In this document: positions 1 through 12,000 of the stretch, piece by piece
Layout: each line of letters begins with the position of its first letter
Position numbering within the stretch: the stretch's first letter is position 1
From: CAZOOM01 sp964460795
GTDB taxonomy: Bacteria; Omnitrophota; Omnitrophia; Omnitrophales; Aquincolibacteriaceae
Direction: 5' to 3'
NCBI GenBank assembly: GCA_964460795.1
Contig: CAYWRU010000007.1
Location: forward strand, 18,247 to 82,246
Length of the DNA stretch: 64,000 nucleotides
Translations under genes and position numbers: made by a program
The notes under the pieces: generated by a model
Database searches by the model: none
The model's input: the letters and a program-made list of their open reading frames with translations, nothing else
Told to the model about the DNA's origin: nothing

Positions 1-2
1 GA

Positions 3-3000
3 GGGGGTGAACGAGAGATCCAGTTAGAAGAAATTAATCAGCATGAGTATGATTTTCATAGTCATCCTACCGAAGATTGGCCTTCTGCAGTGGATTTGAT
101 GATGCAGATTAGTTTAGCAGGTCACAAGGGTTCCTTGATCGTTACTCCGCGGAAAACATTTCTATTTGAGAATGATTTTGAAAATGCATCTTATGCCTTT
201 AGAAATCTGATCGCTTTTGCTGAGAATAAGAGCATGGAAAAGCCGGCTTTTCAAATCGTGATGGCTTGGCTGAATGCAGTGACTCCCATTAATCCGCGTG
301 CTCAGGCCTGGATCCACTCCATCTTTCTTGAAATGGCACTTGAAATCACCAAGGAGTGGTTTGGCACTTCCGATTATATTTCAGCATGGATGGATGTCTG
401 GCGGCGAACCGGTACTCGAATAAAGACCTATAGCTACGATGAGCAAGGGGAATTCGAAAAACTAGACATCTTAGAACCTATTCCTTCCACGCCGGATGAA
501 ATCAACCAACTTTATGCATCAAAAGCTCAGGTCTTTCAAAGCGGAGAATTGCTGCTGGGATCCTTGGTGAATCATATGAGCCAGCATTTAAATATAAATA
601 TTACTATTCCGAATGTCTCAGATCCGAATATTACAAAATTTGCCGGAACCATGCTAAAGCTACTTGTATTTGATCTTCTCACAAGCATCATTCCTCTATC
701 TTGGACACCTCTTCGGAGTGTTGTGGAATCTCAAGGCGTAACTCCATTATTGTCCAGCCAATCGCCAGAAATTGAAAAAGAGCTGAAATTTCTCCGAGCA
801 TCATCGGCATGGCCTCTGCTGCGTGACTTTAGGTCCAAAGGTATCCCCGATATTTTTAACTCAGTCATGAGTTCAAACGAGATGTCGGATTCGCTTGACA
901 GGGCATTCCCGGGATGGAATGGAAAAGAGAAGCGAGCTGAGTTGAGAGCTTCTTTAGATAGTGCTTTGGCGAAGGGTTTAGAGGTAGAAGGTAGAAATTT
1001 GGAGTTGTTGAAGAAACTGAATCCATCGGACTTTTTATTGCAGACTCCAACCTCTGATTCTATAACTTCCCGGTCCGAGGCAAGAGCGGGTGATCTCGAA
1101 CAGAAAGTGGATGTGGTTTTGGCTGAGGCCACAAAGACACAGGTGACGAAAGAAAAAAAATTAGACTACTTTCGTCCAATTGTTCGCGAATTGATTCGTG
1201 AATTTGGAAGTTTGGATGCTTTGGAAGGCTCTACAGGTTTGGAACTTGGCCCTGAATATGATTCCACGGCCTTGATTGAATTTTTGCGGAGTAAAAAAAT
1301 CAATATGCACGGCGTGGGATTTAATATCGGCTCAGAACTTCCAAAGCCCTCGGCAGATTCAAATTTGAGTCCCAGAGGAAAGTATCTTCACCAGGCTGAT
1401 TTTGATTCCTTTCTGAAAAATGTTTCGCCCGGAACGGTTAAATTTATTATTTCAAGAAAATCCTTTTATCCCTTTGCGGACCTTTTTGATTCGCCGCCCA
1501 TGCAAAGGCTTTTATCCGCAATGTTGGAAGATCAGGGGGTGCTTCGACGCGAGATGATCCGGAAAAAATATGCACCGCTCATTTCGGCATTGGGGCTGAA
1601 TGGAGTTTGGATCAACACCCTTGATAAAGGCGGTTATCCGTCGGATGAAAAACCTGGCCTTTATTATTTGAGTCCTCAAGAAGCTCGAGAATTTGGTTTG
1701 GAGAGAATTCACATCATGAGCGATAAGGTGGGTGGTGAAAATCTTGTGACCGAATCCTATCGGAAAATTAAAAGCGGAATGATTCCCGAGGCGGTCAAAG
1801 CAGTTTTTGTGGATCTTGAAGGCAAAGAGCAAAGTCTTTCTCTAGAGGAAGTGATTCAGTATGTGCATGAGTTTCCTAATATGGAATTTATCAAAGTGGA
1901 GAATGTTTGGACGGCTACGGCGGTCGATCAGAGTTATCTGCACCAACATTTCTTATCCTTAAGAAATCAAGGGGACGGCACTCGAAGACCTGCCTCGCCG
2001 GTCGGCGGGCGTTCCGAAGTGCGGAATGAGCAGGTATCACAGGCGGACGAAGTGCGCGAGCTGCTTCGGGCGCTCAACAACATGGCGATAAGCGTGGGTT
2101 TTGGAACGGAAGACTATGCGTTGGCACGAAATGAAATCCTTGAAACGCTTCATCATCTCTTCGATGAGCTTATGAGGCATCCAACCCCTGAAATAATTCG
2201 GGCAGCTTATCGCTTTCTTGAAATGTATTCTCCGGTTTACAAAAGAACAGCCAGAAAAGCTAATGTGCCCTCCGCGATGGATCCGAAAATTAAAAAAGGA
2301 ATGGGGCTTTTGCTCCAGCAGCTTCGATCCAACAGCGTGATTCAGACCTCATTTCTTACGCCCAAGCATCTTGTTCATCCCATCACTAATGGCGCGGCGC
2401 TCAAAATGCTTGAAGACTACAGGAAAAAATGGGCGGATATCATGGGGCTTACGGAAAAATTTAATCCGGATAGTCCCGGACCTTTTTATTGGTCCAAGAA
2501 TCAGGAGGACACGCTCATGGTTCCGAGTTTAAAAGGGCATGAAGCAAAGGGCGAGCCCCTGGATGCTAACTTTCTGACGCCGGAGATTTATAAAGAAATT
2601 CACGATGAGCTTCAGGGTTTTTCTTCCGACATGGCCAAAAATATTGGCGTCTTAATCAGCATGGTTCGATTGAAACAATTCGAAGGGATCGACAAGGTCG
2701 TCAGCAAAATCGATAAAACGCAAAAAGACTTCCAGAACTATGTGAATACATGGCAGAGTCCTGAAGCCAAAAAGTTTAGTCAAGGCGAGGTCATTTCGCT
2801 TGATTATCGGAAGCAGGCTCGAGAGTTCGAAAAATGGCATGCCGGCGGGACGCGTTCCGAGATGCGCTCCGCACTCACCGCCGGTAGCGGTGAGGACAAT
2901 CACGACATCACTTTGGGGAGTGATGGTCGTTCCGAGATGCGGGAGGGAGTCGAGAAAGAAGCAAGTCATTTTAGGATCACTGATAATCTGTTGCGATTTT

Positions 3001-6000
3001 TTGTTTTCGCAGGTCTTGGTATCGTAACGACCTTGTTAGGGGCGGGAATCGAGTGGTTTTTTGGGCTCTTAGTTCCATTCTTCCTTTTTTATGCTCCACG
3101 GATCTTGTTAATAGGAGCGGAATCCAAAGAAGATTTGTCTGCTGAAATACGCAATAAGTTTTTTGACTTGTCGGGAATCTCGTCTTCTATGCTTAAAACT
3201 CGTCAAGAAGCACTTCGAGAGCAAGGGGTCGTCAAACTCATTGAAGAGACTGTCGGTCTTAAAATTAAAGCCCTTTATGTTTCAGGTTCTTATCTTTATA
3301 AAAAAGCAGGTGATTGGCCGAATGACATTGATTTTGTGCTTGTTGCTGAAGGAAGACAGTTTGATGAAAAAGTGATTCATTTGGGTGAAAGTTCAAAAGG
3401 AGGAGAAAATCCAGATGTTATTTACCTAAAAGATAACAAGCCATTTAAGACTCCCGATGGAGCCTTGGTTCGTAAATTAGAAATATTAATTATCGGCGAG
3501 GGAGTTCTGGCTGGAAAATTACCGGAAAATCTCACATCGACTTCGCTCCTGCATACCCTGGTCAATACACGTCAAAGAGCGTCCGCGGAAATCCTCCAAG
3601 GATTGCTGCTTCAGGGGGAACCAGTGATCATTCCTATTCAGAGTGCACGGATATTGCTAGGGTTTCAAATCTTTCAGCATGTTGTAGGATCATTTGTCAG
3701 GCCCCTTTTGTGGATTTTTTCTCCGACACGAGCTGGACTCAAAAAAATGATTTCAAGAATCCAAAGTATTGGAATTTACTTGCGATTGCTTAATACATCA
3801 CTTCAACGAAATCTTTCAGGAAGTAAAGAGTCGCGTTTCGAGGCGCGGACCGAGCAGCCTATCGAGACATGGAATTCGGATGCTAAGCCCTGGGGTACGG
3901 CGAGCGGTGTGATGAATGTGGCGCGAGTTTCAAATAAAGGACTCAGAATTTCAAAAGAAGCTTTTAAGGGAGAAGATGAAAAGCCGCTCTCTGTCCAAAT
4001 TATTTTGGGACGGAAGAGCGTTGGCGAGACAGCTTTAACGCTGACTTATAACGGTGCCCAGTGGGTGATTTCCGTTGAGAAAAAATTCATTCAATCGCAA
4101 TCCGATTCGCCCGACCCCCTGACCTTGGAACTGCGGCCTGGAAAAACTTTGGGTGTGGGGTTGAGGCCTCAGAAATGGCTGGGTTCCGAGGATGTTCCGT
4201 GGCTCATTGATCAAAAATACGAACTCGATCTCGAAGATATTCAAGTGAGATTGACTGTGAATGCCGAGGGCAATGCAGTAACGATCCTTGATACTTCTCT
4301 TTCCGGAGTTTATATGAAATCGGCTGACATCCAAAAGCTTCAAGAAAATATTCGCCGCTCTGAGGTGAGGGTTGATCGAGAAAAAGTCAATCAGGTGGTG
4401 GATGATTTGCTGACAGAAGATTTATTTATGCGTCCGGTAAATATTACTGATTATCTCTTTTCGATAAGTCCCAAGGCGGATTCTAAGACCCTTGGAATTA
4501 TTTCCGAGGTTTTCAAAAAGCACGGTCTTCCGGGAATGGGTGAGGGACTGAGTCTTGATAGTGATAGTCCCGCAATGCAAATAGCCACCGCAGTCATGAC
4601 CGAACTTGGACGGCGTGATTTTGAAGCTCGAACAGAATTTCAAAAACAGCAGCTGAAGAGTCCGCATGCTTTAGATTCTCGTTCTGAGGTGCGCGCTAAT
4701 AAGAAAAGCGGGGAAAGATTTTTGGCTCCAAAGACCGATGGGAATAGATGGGAGTATCTTGCCAGGATCTTGGGTATAAGGGATCCTAAAACAAAGCAAA
4801 TTATCCCGCTTGATTTGACTCATGCAGAACGCGCCATGGCCTCCAATAGAATTCTGTTGGGCAATCTTGAAGAGGCTCTGCGTCTTCATTTTTATGACTT
4901 GGCCAGCTCAGGTCTCTACGGCCCCGGATTTTTGGAAACATTATTGTCAAGAGCTTTGAGGTCGCCTCACCCGGAAATTCGAAAATTATCGGTGAGCATT
5001 TTGGGCGGATATGGACGTGTCGAAACTTTGAATGTGCTTGTGAATCTTCTCAAGTCAGAAAAAGGGAAAGACACAGGAGTTCACCGCGATGCCATGGAAT
5101 TAAAAGGACTTGTTGATGCCTTAGAAAACATTGCGATTCGAAAAGATGGGCGTGAGAGACTTCAAAAACTTTTGAATCTTCCGGAGGATTGGAAGCATGA
5201 AGATGTGTATCCGGCAGTGCGTAAACTGGCCGGACTCAAGGAGGAAGTGCTTGAGCCGCAGGACGCTCAGGTTGAAAGCCAAGACACAGAAAAACGGTCT
5301 GAGGTCAGGATTGGAGAGGCGGGGGGGAATTACAGGCAAAAGGCGAGCGAATTTCTAAAGCATTTAGACGAGGTGGTGAAAATATCGTCAGAGCTGAGTG
5401 CAGAACATGTTTATAAGGCCGCGCTTATTTATGCAAAAAGTTCAAAGGATATTCAAGAGGTCCTGATGGCCATGAGTCCAGAAAATACAGAATCTGCTGA
5501 TACGGCTGCCATTATCTTCAAAATGCATCAACAAAAGAAGCGTGTGCCGGATCAAGCCATTCAGGATTATTTTGAAAAAATCCAGCTGGCATTACAGGGG
5601 GATGAATTTCAGATTCTCTTGGAAGGGATACGCCAATATCAGCGCCGCGGCCTCTATCCCCGCCATCCGATCAAAATAAATTTCAAGCGGCCGGCACAGA
5701 CAAAGCCTGCCCACCAACGTTTTCGCCCCGGCCTTCCACCGGATTTTGGCCGTTCCGAATTGCGCCGGAGGATTGTGAGTGTTCAGACTTCCGGTTTGAT
5801 TCAACGATGGAAGACAGTGATTGCAGCAGGGCTTTTGGGGGCTGCAATAACCGTTGCAGCGGAAACGGCAGTCCAGTTTCACGCCATGCAGAGCCATATC
5901 GGGCAGCTTTTGGATCGTGGTTTAAATAGCCAGACATTAATCTCGCATGCCCTGGAGGCGGAAAAAAGATTCCAAGGAAGGACCGATGATCAGATTATAC

Positions 6001-9000
6001 GCGAGGCCAATGTTACGATCAAAAGCGTGATTGATACCGTATACCGTTCACTGCCGCCGGAGAAAAAACAGGCCATGCATCGGCTGGCACTTTATGCGCT
6101 TAAGATGGAAAGTAACGGTCGCCAAACCATCCAAAGAAATGCGCAGGGTAAGGCGATTCTAATCGGGGTGGGGCGGTGGCAAAATGAAATTCCGAATTTG
6201 GGAGACAGCCCCAAAAATTATCATGCTTATGGATCCGACAAAAGTCCTTCGTACGAGCACGGCGATGTCCGTCAAAATAACAAACTCTTTTTGGGCGCCG
6301 AGATGGGGCTTGTCTATCCGGTGACAAATGCGGTCAATGGCCGGCTGGAATATGATGTTCAGGCGGTCAAGCGTTTTATCGAGGAGGGCATTAAACGCGA
6401 GAGTGAAACAAGGCATATTTTAGGAAAAAGTCTTGCTGATAAAGTGCTTTCCAGTGACAAAATGGATGCCTATTTTGGCATTCTTCAAATTTGGCGCGGC
6501 GCTATGACCCGGGGAGGGATTGATCTTTCAACGGTTAGGACTGAAGCGCAAATGCGGGAATTTTATGAGACCCGGTATCGAAACAAAAGATTTTCTGACT
6601 CGGAACGAGCGGTACGGGAAAAGTCCGGAAAATTTTCCGCCGCCTACCACTGGGCCATGCAAGCGCCTGCTTATTCTCTGGAAACAAAAGACGAAACAAC
6701 TTCCATAAACATCTATCCCGTTTCTCCCGCCCGTGAAATTAAGATCAATGCCAGGATCAATGGAATTCAGGGAACCGTGACAAATGCTGCCAAGGTCGCA
6801 GTGCCTTCGACGCCTGCGGTAAGTAAAATAACTGAGCGGAGAAGTCTGCAGGAACGTGTTCAACAATCTATCGAAAAAGGCCCTGTCGCACGTCCGGAGG
6901 CGGCTCAAAAAGGGAAGTCCCGCTCCGAGGTGCGGTATGAGCCTGAGAAATTAACCCCAACGCTTGAGGCGGCATGGAAACAAGCAGATCCTGAGAAATC
7001 GCATAGTTGGATTTATTTGATAGGTCGAGGCACCCTCTCTTCAGATGCATTAAAAACTCAGGAGCGCGGCGAATTTCTTAGAAGTCTTGGTTATGATGTT
7101 GTGGTAACGGACGAATCTCATGAGGGTCTTTCGGCATGGAATTATAATATCCAACCTGGATTAGCGAAGCTTGTTAAGGAGAAAGGGCGTCCTCTTATTA
7201 TTTCAGATCACTATGTCCAAGATGATGATCCGCTTATTCTTGCGACAAGTCTTCTCCATTCCATGGTGCATCTGGGCGATCTTCGATTTGTGATGCTTTT
7301 TGAACCTCGAAGTACATCCGTTGGCGCATGGCAGTACGCGAAACGTTTGTCTGTAGCTAACGAGTTATCAGAAATATTTGAGGCAAGACCAGACGTCATG
7401 TTTCAAGGGATGACACAAGATGAGTTTGAAACTTGGTTTCGGGCAAACGGTGAGAAATGGGCAAAGCGTACCGGAGCGGCTGGTGATTTTAAGCAAAAGT
7501 TTCTCAAGCGGATTCCAGAACCCGGGGTAGGGAAAACCTTTAGCAATGTTGAGCAGATGCCTACGGTTCGGATTTTTGAAATTTTTAACGCAGAATTTGG
7601 AGGCGATTCACTTGCGCTCATCGATGATCGGATTAAAAACCCTGCGATAGGTGTCTACTGGGTGAGTGAAGAGGCGATACGTGCTTTACGGGATCCGGCG
7701 ACCGGATCCTGGAAACCCGGGACAGTCAATATTGAGACTGGAAAACTTCCAAACGGGTCACCCGAGATGCGCCAAGCCGTGCTTGCTGATCATTCGGCTG
7801 CCTTATTGCCGGAAGTGACCGCTTCGAATGATTGGCAGAGGGAAGTTATACAAAGAACCGAGAATGCAAAAATTGAAAAAGTTAGGATTTCTGCTTCGAC
7901 ACTTGCGCGGATCACCAAAATTGTTGATGGGAAAACCTACTATCTTTTAGTTCTGAACCGCGGGTCTTTAAAAAAAGGCGAATGGAAACTCGCTCCATTC
8001 GGAGGAGCTATTGGAGAAATAACCGATGCGGGAATGAGATTTATGAAGCGAGATTTCGGCTTGAATGCCAATGATTTTGATGGTGTTACAAAAGCGCTTC
8101 GTGACGCAGAAGCGAAGGCGAAAAAGTCAGGCTTAGTAATGACTGATTCAGAGCGCACAAAAATAGCCGAAACCGCGGAGCGTGATCTTCGCTTTACGAT
8201 CAAATCTTATAAATTACGAGGTTTTCTGCAATGGCTGGAGGATTGGAAGGGGCGTGGTTTTGGGCCCCGACTCGAGCTGACTCAGGAAATGGGCGAAGAA
8301 ACCGGCCTCTTTACGCCTGAGATGTTAGGCAAAGTATTCTCCCGCGCGGAGGTTCGGAAGCTGGATTTAGGGAGCGTTCTTACAGGATATAATTTTGCGG
8401 GTGCAAAAACTGTACTGGGAGAAGCCATCGCTGCCTTGCAGAGCGATGAAGAGATCAGAAAAAAACGTCAGTTGGATGATGCGAAGTGGGAAGGGTTGCA
8501 AAATATCCCGGGAGCCACCTTTGCTTTATCCTTGCGTCAATACCAAAAGGCATTAGGTGATATAGGTAAACGAGCAGGGCTTAAAGGACCTAATGTTTTT
8601 TATCCTTTCGGGGGGTATGACGCTCATAAGCCCTTTATGCTTGTGCGAGATGCCACAAACGTGATTTCTCAGAGCGCAAAGCCTTGGGGTTTACCCAATG
8701 ATCTTGTTACAGTTCTTGAAGCGCGAGGTCTCCGCGAGGGATTTGGGTATGATCATGTTAATACGGAATCTGATTTCCATCATCTTATGCGAGATACAAA
8801 GACAGAGGCATTCGGAGGAATTGCGATCGCGCGGATTGTTAACTATTTGGACGGAAATATTCGAGGGCTATATTATTTCAAGCTCGACGAAAAAGGTCAG
8901 CCCGTATTTCTGGATTCGCCTGAACAGACTAACAAGCGAGAAAACTATCAGCACGCGGTGGTTGAATTTGATCTCAAAAATGACGATGGCTCTCTCAGGC

Positions 9001-12000
9001 ATGTGCGGTACTGGTACATTCAGGATCGATTAGAAGAAAAAAACCCAAATTACGAGAGCTTTGTAACGAAACTTGATTTTCAAACATTGTTGCTGCTGGG
9101 TATTCCAAAGGAGATCTGGGCCAAGCACTTGTCTGTCGTAATTAGCCAAATTTTTGATACAGCAAAAATTAATCGGGCTCGCTTTTTGTCGGATAATGGT
9201 CAAAGTGGCAGTCATTCAACGGGTGTGAATACTCCAGAAGCTTTGAAAAAAGCGTTTGGTTCATCATCGCTTAGCTCTTTGTCGCTTTCACGCGGTGTTG
9301 CGGTCGGATACTCATCAGGAGTTGTTCCAGATTTCATCTATTATGGTGACGCAGGCAGGGTAAGTTCATTTACAAGATGGTTCCGCCGCTCTGAAGCGCG
9401 GAAGGTGAGTCAGGCGCCGGTCTTGGCTTCGAGTGAGGAAACTCTGCGGAATAGTTCCGGAACAGCAACTTTCACGGCATCAACCAGATTACCTTCTGGG
9501 CTTAAGGATGAGGAGGTACGTTCAATTATAGAAGCGCTCAAACCCAACGTCGAGAAAGTGCCAGGCACCGGATCGGGGGGCAGTCAGTCAAGGCGGGCGG
9601 AGATGCGGCATCCGAGTTCGGATTTCGGATTGCCGATTGTGGAATCCGTCCAATCCGCACTCCACACTCCAAAATCCCTGCCTACTGGACAGGCAGGCGC
9701 AATGAAAATGCGTTCCGAGGCGCGGAAAATATCGGCGCAAGAAATCATACCCGCTCTTTATAAAAAAGCAGGGCTTGAATTTAAGCCTCATGAAATCCGA
9801 GTGACAGGAAAATCAGAGGAGGGGACATTTGTCCGAACGGCGCTTGCCGATATGGACGAGATTGTTCGACTTTTCCCGGTATCGAAAGGTAAATCTGAAA
9901 AAATTATTGATGCAGGGCATGGCGATGGGGCATTTTTGATCTTGCTGGCGCATGCTTTCCCAGAAGCTGAATTGATAGGCGTCGAGTTGGACCCTGAGCT
10001 TTATGCGAGGAGTTTAAAACTGGTTACGGCAGCAGAAAGCGAAGGGCTGATTCGGAAAGGCCAAATCCGTTTATATAACGATAATTTCAACACGCCAGAA
10101 TTTGAAAGATATTTCAAGTCCGCGGATGCTGTGTATTACTACTCCTCAGGAACCACGGCGGTTGATCAGCTAGCAAAAACTATTTTGAAAAACTTAAAAC
10201 CGGGCGGCGAGGTGGTGGAATATGGACCGGAAGAATTAGGAAAAGAACTTAAACAAAAGGAAGGTGTTTTTGGAGAGCGGACCCTTGAGTTTGATCCGAC
10301 TGCGGAAAGTAATGTTTTTACCCGCATCCATGTCTATTCCCGCCTATACAAGATTCATTTGAAGCAGTTGGCCCGCGATACGTGGTTATCCCAACGGGAA
10401 GACGGAAAAGAATTCACTTTTCAGGTGTTAGAACCCACGCCTGAATTGATCAATGAGCACTATGAGGATTTTTTTGAGCTCACTCCTGGGGCCTTGCTCG
10501 ATGAACAGGTTGTTCAGCGGAGAGCACAGCCTATTCCGGACTGGGAAGCTTTCGTGAGATATCTCAAACAAGAATGGGATGCTGAGCCCAGGGACTCCAT
10601 CTTGTTAGTGGCGGACGCGCATATTATGGGTATTTATATATTTAAAAAACGTCCGAATGAAAGTTTATTTAGTTATGCTGAAATTCTTGAAAAATATAAA
10701 GGTTCGGGAGCCATTGATGTGATCTTTCAAGATGTCAAAGAGAGGTATTTAGAAAATGACGAAACTGCGAAAGTCTCGGCTTTCATTACGCGCGATCATG
10801 AGCGTGCAAAGAAAAATGATGACTTAAAATTAAGGACGCTCCAAGAACTGCGTTCCGATTTGGGAATCAATAGCGTAGTCACAATCGAAACGCTCTCAAG
10901 CCCTCGCGCTGAAATTCGCAAAGATGGGGTGGAATTGAACGAGCCGCTTATGGTAGATCCAAAAATCCTTACAATTTTGGAAAGTGCAGGGAATTGGGAT
11001 GGAGAATTTAATCAGCAAATGGCTGAACAGGGATTTCATTCTGGAGAAAATGGTTTGGCGGAAAATTTGGACGGTTTGAAATGGGACCAGGAGGGGGTTT
11101 CTCCTTATTTTATGGCTCAAGGGGAATATGATTTTAGAGATCAGCGCGGGCTCATTCAGTTTGTCACCGATAAAATAATGAATTATTTTCGAGACGTTCG
11201 TTCTCCTTCATTCAGACCGGTCATGCTGTCACGTCAGGTGAGTCTGCAGGGCCGTAGCGGTTTAGAGATTTTATTCTATCAAGGAATCGAAAACCATATT
11301 GCGACGACGGCCAATGGGCTTCGATGGAATGGCCACGGGCTGGACAAGGCAGAAATCGCGGTTTCCTCAGAAGGAAAAGGGTGGATTGAGGTGTTTGATC
11401 CGAAAGGATCCGGCCGGTTTATTCCCGGAGAACCGGAAGGAATTCCGTTCAAGGCCTCGCATCCGCTTGTCAAAGGCACTTTGGTCCGCGTCCTCAGATT
11501 TTCCGAAAGTGTTGAAGATATCTTGGAGCCTGTCCGTGCAGACTTTCTCGCGCACTTGGGTCAATCAAGTTCCCCGGCTCGGGCGGAGGTGCGGAATCCC
11601 GACTTTAAAGAGCCTTTCGAATTTGTTGCGAATCAACTTAATTTATGGACTGGGGATAATGCTTGGTTTGCAAAAGAATTAGCAGAAGTGTCTGAGCCCA
11701 ATAATCCGGAAGCTTTGAAATGGTGGAAGATAATGAATGCTCTTTTAAATTCCATCAAGGGGGAGCGAAATGCCGTCATTCGATTGGCTGGACAATTGGG
11801 TGATCAGGCGCGGCGGGAATCGCCGTTATTGGCGCAAAATTCATATACAAATTTAATTAATGCGTTTTACAGACATTACCAGAAAGTGGGCGGTTCTGTT
11901 CTTGGGCTTCACGATGCATTAAGAAAAGCAAAAGACAAAGGAGATTACTCTTTTATAAATTATTTCAATTTGTATTTTATTTACTACCTGCAGACAAATA

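Noticed and set aside
90..92. GTG as start codon of the first giant gene
   Set aside because: The same frame is open for 29 codons upstream to the window edge with plausible JAMM-like sequence, so the real start is outside.
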